Assembly: GCF_009805705.1 (NCBI RefSeq)
Contig: NZ_VSMB01000009.1
Location: 124,001-188,000 of the forward strand
DNA from: Ruania rhizosphaerae
Lineage (GTDB): Bacteria > Actinomycetota > Actinomycetes > Actinomycetales > Beutenbergiaceae
DNA length: 64,000 bases
Direction of reading: 5' to 3'
Shown here one piece after another: positions 49,648-57,136 of this stretch. Under the pieces are notes generated by a model that ran no database searches, was not told the origin of the DNA, and saw only the letters and a program-made list of their open reading frames with translations. Every line of letters starts with the position of its first letter. The stretch's first letter is position 1. A program made the translations under genes and the position numbers.

Positions 49648-49648
49648 C

Positions 49649-50563
49649 ATGACCGCTCCCACACTCGACTCCCCACGCTCCCCGAGCCCCCACGGCGATC
49701 CGCCGGAGCGGACCGTGCTTCCCTCGGTACGCCGGGTCCGGCGGCGCAACAGTATCCTGCGGCACTCCGGTCTCATCCTGTTCGGGCTCCTCATGCTGTA
49801 TCCCTTGGCCTGGATGGCGGTGAGTGCCTTCAAGCCCGGGTACCTCGTGCTGACCGACCCGAGCCTGATCCCCACCGAGCTCACCCTGGAGAACTTCCGG
49901 AACGGGTGGTACGTCGGGAACCTCTCGTTCCTGGTGTTCTTCGGCAACTCGTTCGTGGTGGCCGGCAGCGCGATCATCGGCAACCTGGTCTCGTGCTCGC
50001 TGACCGCCTATGCGTTGGCGCGGATGAACTTCCGGGCGCGCAAGGTCTACTTCGCGATCGTGCTGGCCTCGGTGATGCTGCCGATGCACGCCACGATGAT
50101 TCCGCAGTACATCATCTTCTCCGAGCTGGGTCTGGTGAACACCTTCATCCCGCTGGTGCTGCCGAAGTTCCTCGCCACTGATGCGTTCTTCATCTTCTTG
50201 ATGGTGCAGTTCATCCGCGGCATCCCGCGTGAGCTTGACCAGGCCGCGTTCGTGGATGGTGCCGGACCGTTCCGCACCTTCTGGTACATCATCCTGCCGC
50301 TGATGAAGCCTGCGCTGATCACGGCGACGATCTTCACCTTCATCTGGACCTGGAACGACTTCTTCGGCCAACTGATCTACCTCACCGACACCTCGGTGTA
50401 CACGGTGCCGATCGCGCTGAACGCACTGGTGGACTCGCAATCGAACCAGGGCGTGGGCACGCTGATGGCCATGTCGCTGCTCTCGCTGGTGCCGATCCTG
50501 TGCTTCTTCGCCTTCGCGCAGAAGTACCTGATCCGCGGGATCGCGACCACGGGCCTGAAGTGA
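49649..50563 (+). CDS. Sugar ABC transporter permease (MalG type)
   Basis: 304 aa with six helices after a proline-rich basic N-terminus. The EAA loop is LDQAAFVDGAGPFRTFWYIILPLMKPA and the C-terminus is AQKYLIRGIATTGLK, the usual MalG-type ending. It follows the MalF-type gene by 1 bp. Its stop overlaps the GTG of the D-2-hydroxyacid dehydrogenase gene (GTGA at 50560-50563), joining transport and catabolism in one transcript. Confidence 0.92.
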   Translation: MTAPTLDSPRSPSPHGDPPERTVLPSVRRVRRRNSILRHSGLILFGLLMLYPLAWMAVSAFKPGYLVLTDPSLIPTELTLENFRNGWYVGNLSFLVFFGNSFVVAGSAIIGNLVSCSLTAYALARMNFRARKVYFAIVLASVMLPMHATMIPQYIIFSELGLVNTFIPLVLPKFLATDAFFIFLMVQFIRGIPRELDQAAFVDGAGPFRTFWYIILPLMKPALITATIFTFIWTWNDFFGQLIYLTDTSVYTVPIALNALVDSQSNQGVGTLMAMSLLSLVPILCFFAFAQKYLIRGIATTGLK

Positions 50564-51585
50564 CTGGGCGTGACGAGACGGGGCCCGACGTGAGCGGTGA
50601 CGTGAGCGGCCCTGATGCGAGCGGTGCACTGCTGGTCACGGCTGCCTCCGGAATTGACGTGGCACAGGTGCAGGCCGCGGCCGGTCAGCGCCCGGTGTAC
50701 CGGACGGAATCCCTGTTGCCAGATGCGGTGCGCGCCGCCGGCGCCGACCCGGGGCACGTCTCCGCGGTGCTCGGGGCCAGGCCCGCAAATGACCTCTCGG
50801 GCCTGCCGGCACTGCGCTGGGTGCACAGCGGGGCCGCCGGGGTGGATGGGTGGCTCAGTGCCGGCGCCCCGCCGGAGCATGTGGTGCTGACCTCGGCGGT
50901 GGGCAACGGGGCGATCCCGCTCGCCGAGCACGCCCTGATGCTGATGCTGATGCTCAGCCGGGATGCGCCGCGGTGGTTCGCCGCGCAGCAGCGTCATGTG
51001 TGGGACCGCTTCACCCACGGTGAGCTCGCCGGATCGACGCTCGGCATCATCGGCTACGGCAACAGCGGCCGCGATCTGGCACGGAAGGCGCAGGCGTGCC
51101 ACATGAGCGTGCAGGCAGTGCGCCGTGGTGCGAGCGAGGCCGAGGAGGTCGATGACGCCGGGGTGCGAGTCTTCCGCGGCCGGGCAGGACTGGAGCAGGT
51201 TCTCGCCACCAGCGATCACGTGGTGGTGACCGCGCCGTGGACCCCGCAGACGCAGGACCTGATCGGCGGTGCTGAGCTGGCGATGATGAAGCCGACGGCG
51301 TTCTTGATCGTGATCTCGCGCGGCGGGATCGTCAGTGAGGAACCGTTGATCGAGGCGTTGCGTGCGGGCGCGATCGCCGGAGCGGGCCTGGACGCGCACG
51401 CCACCGAGCCGCTGCCCGCCTCGAGCCCGCTGTGGGACCTGGAGAACGTCATCGTCACCCCGCACAACGGCGCCACCACCGCTGCGACGGCCCGGCGCGG
51501 CACCGAGATCATGCTCGACAACGTCGCCCGCTGGGCTCGCGGCGAGGAGTTGCGCAACGTCGTCGACCGGGCCCATGGCTACTGA
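50560..51585 (+). CDS. D-2-hydroxyacid dehydrogenase (glyoxylate/hydroxypyruvate reductase-like)
   Basis: 341 aa from GTG at 50560; GTGs at 50590 and 50602 are alternatives since the first 15-20 residues are low complexity. Rossmann motif GIIGYGNSGRDLA, catalytic Arg in VISRGGIVSEEPLI, Glu in ATEPLP and His in VTPHNGA are all present. By family it reduces a 2-oxoacid such as hydroxypyruvate or glyoxylate with NAD(P)H. Together with the Hyi-like isomerase and tartronate-semialdehyde reductase this gives two routes from hydroxypyruvate to glycerate. It overlaps the glycerate kinase start by 11 bp. Confidence 0.88.
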   Translation: MTGRDETGPDVSGDVSGPDASGALLVTAASGIDVAQVQAAAGQRPVYRTESLLPDAVRAAGADPGHVSAVLGARPANDLSGLPALRWVHSGAAGVDGWLSAGAPPEHVVLTSAVGNGAIPLAEHALMLMLMLSRDAPRWFAAQQRHVWDRFTHGELAGSTLGIIGYGNSGRDLARKAQACHMSVQAVRRGASEAEEVDDAGVRVFRGRAGLEQVLATSDHVVVTAPWTPQTQDLIGGAELAMMKPTAFLIVISRGGIVSEEPLIEALRAGAIAGAGLDAHATEPLPASSPLWDLENVIVTPHNGATTAATARRGTEIMLDNVARWARGEELRNVVDRAHGY

Positions 51586-52765
51586 CCGCAGCGCAGGGCC
51601 GCAGCGCGTGCTGGTGGCCCCGGACAAGTTCAAGGGCACCCTCACCGGCCCGCAGGCGGCCCAGGCCATCGCCGACGGCGTTCATGGCGCTCTCCCGCAC
51701 GCGCAGGTACGAGAGCTCGTCATCGCCGACGGCGGGGAGGGCACCGTCGATGCCGCCCTGAGTGCGGGGGCACAGGCCCGCACCGCCACGGTCACCGGGC
51801 CGCTCGGGGGCTCGGTCCACGCACGGTGGGCGATGGACGAGGGCACGGCCGTGATCGAGCTCGCGGCCGCCAGTGGGCTGCAGCTGGTCACGCCCTCACC
51901 GGCCATCGCCCTGGCGTCGACCAGCCGCGGGACCGGTGAGCTCATAGCCGCAGCGTTGGATTCGGGTGCGAAGGAGATCCTCCTCGGTCTCGGTGGCTCG
52001 GCGTGTACTGACGGGGGAGCAGGTCTCCTGAGGGCGCTCGGAGCCCGGTTCCTGGCCGCGGACGGTCAGCAGCTTCCGGACGGTGGGGGAGCGCTGGGGG
52101 CCCTGGACCGCGTGGATGTGAGCTCGCTGGACCCGCGGCTGCGGCACGTGCCGATCACAGTGGCCGCCGATGTGCGCACGCCACTGCTCGGACCATCGGG
52201 CGCTGCTTCAGTGTTCGGACCCCAGAAGGGGGCCGGACCGGCGCAGGTGGCCCAGCTGGAACGCGGACTGGCAGTGCTGGCCCAGTGCTTGCGAACGGCC
52301 ACCGGCCGGGACGCGGCGGCGCTGGACTGGGGCGGCGCCGCTGGCGGGTGCGCAGGCGGGCTGCACGCGGCTCTCGGGGCCCAGTTCCGGCCCGGTCTGG
52401 AGGTGGTGGCCGAGCTCGTCGGCCTGAGTGCCCAGTTGCGCCGGGTAGATCTGGTCGTGGTGGGCGAGGGCAGCCTGGACGAGCAGTCGCTGCAGGGCAA
52501 GGCACCGGTGGCGGTCGCCCGGCGGGCACGGGTGGTGGGGGTTCCCGTGCTCGCCGTGGCCGGACGAGTGGCGGTGGACAGGGCGGCGCTCGCCGCCACG
52601 GGAATCGTCGGCCACGCCGCGGCGAGCGAGCATGCGCCCTCGCCCGCAGACGCAATGGGCCCGCGGGCGGGGCACTGGGTGAGCGTGGCTGCCGAACACG
52701 CGGTCCGTGCATGGCTAGCCGGTGCGCCGGTGCGAGAGGGTGGCCGCTCAGCCGACTCGATCTAG
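51575..52765 (+). CDS. glxK-like: Glycerate kinase (GlxK/GarK family)
   Basis: 396 aa from ATG at 51575. Highly recognisable: VLVAPDKFKGTLTGPQAAQAIADG at the N-terminus, VIADGGEGTVDA, LGGSACTDGGAGLLRALGARF, and VVGEGSLDEQSLQGKAPVAVARRA. It phosphorylates D-glycerate to 2-phosphoglycerate with ATP, feeding lower glycolysis. It is the last intact gene of the GntR-linked operon and gives the pathway its end point. The open frame extends upstream to 51362 inside the dehydrogenase gene, without homology. Confidence 0.93.
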   Translation: MATDRSAGPQRVLVAPDKFKGTLTGPQAAQAIADGVHGALPHAQVRELVIADGGEGTVDAALSAGAQARTATVTGPLGGSVHARWAMDEGTAVIELAAASGLQLVTPSPAIALASTSRGTGELIAAALDSGAKEILLGLGGSACTDGGAGLLRALGARFLAADGQQLPDGGGALGALDRVDVSSLDPRLRHVPITVAADVRTPLLGPSGAASVFGPQKGAGPAQVAQLERGLAVLAQCLRTATGRDAAALDWGGAAGGCAGGLHAALGAQFRPGLEVVAELVGLSAQLRRVDLVVVGEGSLDEQSLQGKAPVAVARRARVVGVPVLAVAGRVAVDRAALAATGIVGHAAASEHAPSPADAMGPRAGHWVSVAAEHAVRAWLAGAPVREGGRSADSI

Positions 52766-52803
52766 GTCAGGCGTCATTGTCGACCGCCACCGTTCCACCC
52801 ACC

Positions 52804-53194
52804 ATGCGCGCCAGCCTGCTGATCGCGCCGGAGCAGCTGGAGGTCCGTGAGATCCCCACGCCCGAACCGCGCCCGGGGGATATGGTGGTGCGGATCGAAC
52901 AGGTGGGCTTGTGCGGATCGGATGTGCACTTCTTCACCCATGACCGGGTCGGCTTACTCGTGGTGACCGGACCGCTGATACTCGGCCACGAGGCCGGCGG
53001 CGTGATCGCTGCGGTCGGAGCTGGTGTGCCCGAGGGTCGGCTGGTGGCCGGTGGCGATCGATCTGATCGGCCGTGCCGTGGTGAATGTTGATCTGTTGAT
53101 CTCCGATCGCACCGACCTGGGCGGTCTACCGCAGGCGATGCGCCGCAACGGCGATCCCCAGGTGATGAAGGTCCTGATCAACCCGCAACAGTAG
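52804..53194 (+). pseudogene. Internally deleted zinc alcohol dehydrogenase (paralogue of the gene at 9671)
   Basis: ATG at 52804 opens a frame strongly matching the first 85 or so residues of the intact MDR enzyme (MRASLLIAPEQLEVREIPTP, GLCGSDVHFF, ILGHEAGG). It then jumps into another frame that encodes its last 50 residues (WPVAIDLIGR, LISDRTDLGGLPQAMRRNGD, ending NPQQ and TAG at 53192). Around 205 codons, including the structural zinc site and Rossmann domain, are gone, and the two parts are out of frame. The junction lies near 53040-53050, where both halves could share a short CTGG. It sits 39 bp after the glycerate kinase gene, so it was probably once part of that operon. Confidence 0.88.
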
Positions 53195-53229
53195 CGAGGC
53201 AGTGCCGCTGAGCACATAGGCTCCTGGTT

Positions 53230-53841
53230 GTGACTGGAGGTGGCCGGGGGACTCCGCCGCTGGTGCGCCGTAGCCCGCCGGCGATCGCCGGCTACTCCCT
53301 GACAGCGTTCGTGGTGCCCCTGCTGATCGTCGCCCTAGCCCTGGGCCCACCGATCCTGCTCGGATCCGAGGGCGTGCTGGACCCGCGCGGAGCTGGGATC
53401 ATCTACGCCGCCGCGGTGGCGCTGTGCGCGGCGCCTATCCTGCGCCTGTGCACCTATGAGCTCACACTGACGCTGGACACGACGACGCAGGTGCTCACCG
53501 TGGATCGCCGATTCATGTGGGGACACCGGGTGCGGGAGGTGCCGGTGGGCCAGGTGGAGCGCTGGTACCTGCTGGACAGCATGGGCATCGTGGCGCTGCG
53601 CCTCGGTACGGATCGACCGGTGCGACTGTGGCTGCACACCCCGCAGAGCTCGCCGAACCGGCGCCCGCGTTCGGTCGAACTCACCGTCGCCTGGTTGCAG
53701 GATGTGCTGGGCGAGCGGCGCGATGTCGCCCGCGAGCCCGCGGCGTCGCGGCGGGCCAAGCGGCTGCTCATCTCGAGTGTGCTCGCCGGCGTGGTGCTCG
53801 TCGGCGGCGGGTTCGGGTCGCTCCTGGTGGCGCTGATCTGA
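53230..53841 (+). CDS. Hypothetical membrane protein, 203 aa
   Basis: Three predicted transmembrane helices: YSLTAFVVPLLIVALALGPPILLG and GIIYAAAVALCAAPILRL in the first 80 residues, and LLISSVLAGVVLVGGGFGSLLVALI at the C-terminus. Between them is a cytosolic or exported beta-rich segment (TLDTTTQVLTVDRRFMWGHRVREVPVGQVERWYLL) that resembles PH-like domains of actinobacterial membrane proteins. No catalytic motif. GTG start with TAGGCT 7 nt upstream and no Shine-Dalgarno suggests a leaderless transcript. It lies between two pseudogene fragments, so it was probably inserted into, or left behind by, a decaying cluster. Confidence 0.7.
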   Translation: MTGGGRGTPPLVRRSPPAIAGYSLTAFVVPLLIVALALGPPILLGSEGVLDPRGAGIIYAAAVALCAAPILRLCTYELTLTLDTTTQVLTVDRRFMWGHRVREVPVGQVERWYLLDSMGIVALRLGTDRPVRLWLHTPQSSPNRRPRSVELTVAWLQDVLGERRDVAREPAASRRAKRLLISSVLAGVVLVGGGFGSLLVALI

Positions 53842-53938
53842 ACGCTGCGGCCGAACTGTGTGACGATCGTGGCTCATTACACATCGTTGCTGGTCACCTG
53901 CTCCAGGCTCACCCATGCGGCATCCACGGCGTCGATCC

Positions 53939-54016
53939 GAGCACGACGCACGGGCCGATTTGGGGTTCGCCACCGGCACCTCACTCGACCTCAACGGGGG
54001 CACATACTTCTCCTGA
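53939..54016 (+). pseudogene. C-terminal remnant of an SDR gene (paralogue of the gene at 38850)
   Basis: Reading from GAG at 53939 gives EHDARADLGFATGTSLDLNGGTYFS and a stop at 54014-54016. This matches the last residues of the intact SDR at 38850-39608 (ARADSGFTTGTSLDLNGGAYFS) almost residue for residue. Upstream the similarity becomes frameshifted and is soon lost, and there is no start codon. It is therefore the tail of a deleted dehydrogenase gene. Confidence 0.8.
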
Positions 54017-54050
54017 TCCTCGGCCGTGCTGCTAGGTAGGATCTGGATCC

Positions 54051-54581
54051 GTGATCCCTCAACGTCGCCAGAACTTCTCGTTCCTCGTTGCTGCGCCGGT
54101 TGCTCTGGCCGCGGTCTTCACGGTCTCGGCGTGCTCAGGCGGCGGGGAACAGTTGGCACTCGGTACCGAAGCACCCCTTGAGGCCGAGGAACCGCTCGTG
54201 GTCGAATTCGCCGTGCTCTCCGCCACTGAGTCGAGCGTTGAGGAGAGCGGTCTCACAGGCATCTTCGGTACTGAATTGGACGGTGTGCCGTGGCTGGTGG
54301 GATACCGACTTGACCTCACCGAAGGCTCGCGCGAGGACTTCTCGTGGGACGCCGTCAGCGATCTGTCCAACTCCGCCTGGGTGGCTGACACGGGGAGAAC
54401 GGAACTTCAGGGAAGCGGCCCCGGCGGTACCGCGGCTGCCGAGATTCCGTGCGCTGAGCAAGGCACGGAGGTCGTCGACCCGGTACTGATGTACGGCTGC
54501 CAGGTTTTCGTCGTCCCCGAGGGGCAGAGCATCGAGTCGATCACAGTGACCGACGTCGGCACCTGGGCCGTCGAGGACTGA
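54051..54581 (+). CDS. Putative lipoprotein, 176 aa
   Basis: Signal peptide with lipobox (LAAVFTVSACSGGG, Cys near residue 28), an acidic linker, then a beta-rich domain containing VVEFAVLSATESSVEESGLTGIF, DLTEGSREDFSWDAVSDL and two cysteines (IPCAEQG and MYGCQVFVVP). Function unknown; secreted and membrane-anchored. GTG start at 54051 with TAGGAT 8 nt upstream and no Shine-Dalgarno points to a leaderless start. Single gene between the SDR remnant and the region preceding the Jet operon. Confidence 0.7.
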   Translation: MIPQRRQNFSFLVAAPVALAAVFTVSACSGGGEQLALGTEAPLEAEEPLVVEFAVLSATESSVEESGLTGIFGTELDGVPWLVGYRLDLTEGSREDFSWDAVSDLSNSAWVADTGRTELQGSGPGGTAAAEIPCAEQGTEVVDPVLMYGCQVFVVPEGQSIESITVTDVGTWAVED

Positions 54582-54797
54582 CCGCCTGCGCAGCCGGCCT
54601 CGTTCACCGGACGCCGCGAGTCTTCGCTGCATCGGGGCCTATCGCGTTGAGGAAGGGACCGCTTCAGGAAACGCCGGCCGGTCCGCGGAGTTCTCTCGTG
54701 GCGTTCTCGCGTGACGGATTGCCTGCTGACAGGTCGTATCAATGGCGGACCGCTGCACACCTATGGGGCAACGGCCAGAGGAAGGGCGGGAGACACG

Positions 54798-54902
54798 ATG
54801 TGGACTGACTCAACGTGGGGCGTGCTGGTGCTGCGGCTGGCAGTACTGGCGGGCATGACGGCGTTGCTGACGGCCAACCTGTTGCGCGACGTCGGGATCT
54901 GA
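54798..54902 (+). CDS. Small hydrophobic protein, 34 aa
   Basis: ATG at 54798 with GGGAGA upstream opens a 34-codon frame. The product is MWTDSTWGVLVLRLAVLAGM followed by TALLTANLLRDVGI, essentially a single transmembrane helix with a charged end. It stops 52 bp before jetA. The good ribosome-binding site and helix make it a credible small membrane protein, but no relative is known to me. The preceding 216 bp show no other gene. Confidence 0.45.
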   Translation: MWTDSTWGVLVLRLAVLAGMTALLTANLLRDVGI

Positions 54903-54954
54903 ACGGCCCCAGCCGGCATCAGTCCGCCACGGCCGAGCCCATAGACTGGACGCG

Positions 54955-56427
54955 ATGACTCACTCGCGCGCTGCGGGCGCCTATCAGCGCGCCGTCCTGG
55001 CCTTTCGCAACCCCACGCTCGACCTCCTGCACGGCCGGTACGCACCCTTCGTCGTCGCGACTCTTTCGCTCGTCTTCACGGCCGAGCGCACCGCGGTCGC
55101 GATCAGCGACGCGCACGTCGAGGTCGCTGAGATCGTCGACGAGCTGCGGGCAGCCGGCTACGACGAGGACGAACGCAGCCTGCCCGCCGGAAACGGTCGC
55201 GAGATCTGCCGGTACTGGGTGCGGGTGGGTTGGCTCGTGCCGCAGATCAAGGACGACGTCGAGGTGTACCGCCTCTCGGCGCAGGCGGTGGGCGCCCTCG
55301 AGATCGCCGGACGCGCGGGCGGCGGCCGTGCCCGCGTGTCGCGCTCGCGGGTGCGCACGTTGCTCGACTCGATCGACACTCTCGCGCGCGACGCCGAGGC
55401 CGATCCGGAGAAGCGCCGGGCCCGGTTGCTGGCCGAGCGCGACGCCATCGACGCCGAGCTCGCCCGCCTCGAGGAGGACCAGTTCGAGCCGGCCGACGAC
55501 GAGCAGCTGCTCGAAGAGGCCGAGAACGTCCTCCACCTCACCCGCGAGCTCCCGGCGGACTTCTCCCGCGTCGCAGAGTCGATCGCCGCCATGCAGCGCG
55601 ATGTGGTGGCCGATCTGCGCCGGGATGTGCGCCCGACCGGGGAGGTGCTGCGCGAGTACCTCGAACGAGGGCAGCACATCATGCAGTCCACCCCCGAGGG
55701 CCGCGCCTTCTCCGGTGCGTTGCGGCTCATCGGAGACCCTGAGCGCATCGACCAGCTCACTGACCAGCTCCACCGTCTGCTCGTGCAGCCGTTCGCCCGG
55801 CTCATGGCGCGCGACCAGCAGATCGAGCTCGGAGCGATCGCCCGGCGCGTCGAACAGGGGGTGGAGGAGGTGCTCACCGCACAGCGGCGCGCTTCGCACG
55901 TGATCACCTCCCAGGTGCGCACCCACGACCCGGTCCGTGACCGCGAGGTCGACGATCTGCTCCGTGGCGCGATGTCCGCGCTGCAGGAGTGGACCCGGCA
56001 CGCCGGGCCGGCGCAGAAGGCCGAACCGCTTCGCGGCTTCCCCGTGGCCCACGTGGCGGACCTGCGTCGCTCCCTCAGCGATCCGAGCCCACCCCGTGTA
56101 CCCGCCTCGCTGACTGCCAGTGACGACGACCCCGAGTTCATCGGCGACGACAGCCGGGCCTGGGGTGGCCCGGCCTATCCCGAGCTCGAGGCGTACGCGG
56201 CGACCCTCGGTCCGGAGTTCGACCTCGCCACCGCCTTCGCCAGCGCATCCGAGGCGACCCGGCGCCCCGTCGATCTCGTGGGACTGCTGGAGATCGCCCA
56301 CCGCCGCGGCATGACCGAGAATGATGAGCTGTCCGTCGTCGAGGCACGGCGGCCCGACGGTACGACGCGCCGATTCGCCTTCGGAGCCGTCACCGCCCGA
56401 ACCGTGGAGGACCTAGCCGATGACTGA
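54955..56427 (+). CDS. jetA: Wadjet system subunit JetA / MksF-like, DUF3375 domain
   Basis: 490-aa DUF3375 protein. Characteristic stretches: [27 protein letters not shown] near the start, [11 protein letters not shown], long helical region about 140-330, and [21 protein letters not shown] near the end. In Wadjet complexes JetA is the kleisin, bridging the two heads of the SMC-like JetC. TAGACT 7 nt before the ATG without a Shine-Dalgarno suggests a leaderless transcript starting the operon. It overlaps jetB by 8 bp. Function would be recognition and extrusion of circular plasmid DNA, if a nuclease partner exists. Confidence 0.9.
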   Translation: MTHSRAAGAYQRAVLAFRNPTLDLLHGRYAPFVVATLSLVFTAERTAVAISDAHVEVAEIVDELRAAGYDEDERSLPAGNGREICRYWVRVGWLVPQIKDDVEVYRLSAQAVGALEIAGRAGGGRARVSRSRVRTLLDSIDTLARDAEADPEKRRARLLAERDAIDAELARLEEDQFEPADDEQLLEEAENVLHLTRELPADFSRVAESIAAMQRDVVADLRRDVRPTGEVLREYLERGQHIMQSTPEGRAFSGALRLIGDPERIDQLTDQLHRLLVQPFARLMARDQQIELGAIARRVEQGVEEVLTAQRRASHVITSQVRTHDPVRDREVDDLLRGAMSALQEWTRHAGPAQKAEPLRGFPVAHVADLRRSLSDPSPPRVPASLTASDDDPEFIGDDSRAWGGPAYPELEAYAATLGPEFDLATAFASASEATRRPVDLVGLLEIAHRRGMTENDELSVVEARRPDGTTRRFAFGAVTARTVEDLADD

Positions 56428-57136
56428 CCTTGAGGTGACCACCGAAGACCCGTTCATCACCCCCGTGGCGATGGAGGACGACCCCGACGCCACCTTCCCC
56501 GGTGACCGCGGCGTGCTGGACCCTGCCGTGCGCCGGGTCCTCGTGCGCCTGCTGCAACGGCGGTTCCTGCTCGCCGACCGCAACAAGGAGGACTGGGCCG
56601 TCCTGATGGACAACCACCAGGTGGTCGAGTCACGTCTGCACGATGTGTTCGTGCGCCTCATCGTCGACGTCGAACGTGGCGTTGCGTACAAGCAGCAGGT
56701 CCGCTCGGATGACCTCGAGGTGCCGATCCTGTTGCGGGATGAGCCGTACTCGCAGGCCGAGACGCTCGTGCTCGTCTACCTGCGCACGGTGTACCAGCGC
56801 GAATCGACGGCGGGGGAGCGGTCCGCTCGCGTGGATGTGGAGGAGGTCGAGCAGACCGTCCTCACCTACTTCCCGGACACTGACGGCGACATCGCCCGCC
56901 GCCAGCGCGCCGTCCGGGCGGCTCTGGCTCGCCTGCGCCAGGACGGCATCGTCGAGGAAGAGTCCGAAGGGCGTTACCTCATCAGCCCGCTCGTGGAGAT
57001 CGTGCTCAGTGCCGACAAACTGCGCGAGCTCACCGACTGGTTGCGCGACCAGGCCGGACTCGAGCAGATCGAGGCTGACCAGACCGAACCGGACCAAACT
57101 CAGCCCGACGACCCCCAGCCGGAGACCGCCTCGTGA
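56420..57136 (+). CDS. jetB: Wadjet system subunit JetB / MksE-like, DUF4194 domain
   Basis: 238-aa DUF4194 protein, the KITE (winged-helix) subunit. Visible features include [69 protein letters not shown] and a C-terminal winged-helix-like [29 protein letters not shown] repetitive acidic/Gln/Pro tail ([16 protein letters not shown]) closes it. It overlaps jetA by 8 bp and jetC by 4 bp, so stoichiometric translation is expected. JetB binds JetA in the complex. Confidence 0.9.
   Translation: MTDLEVTTEDPFITPVAMEDDPDATFPGDRGVLDPAVRRVLVRLLQRRFLLADRNKEDWAVLMDNHQVVESRLHDVFVRLIVDVERGVAYKQQVRSDDLEVPILLRDEPYSQAETLVLVYLRTVYQRESTAGERSARVDVEEVEQTVLTYFPDTDGDIARRQRAVRAALARLRQDGIVEEESEGRYLISPLVEIVLSADKLRELTDWLRDQAGLEQIEADQTEPDQTQPDDPQPETAS

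Noticed and set aside
55158-56141. Minus-strand Ser/Arg-rich frame opposite jetA
   Set aside because: Low-complexity Ser/Arg composition and no homology, whereas jetA on the plus strand is well supported.
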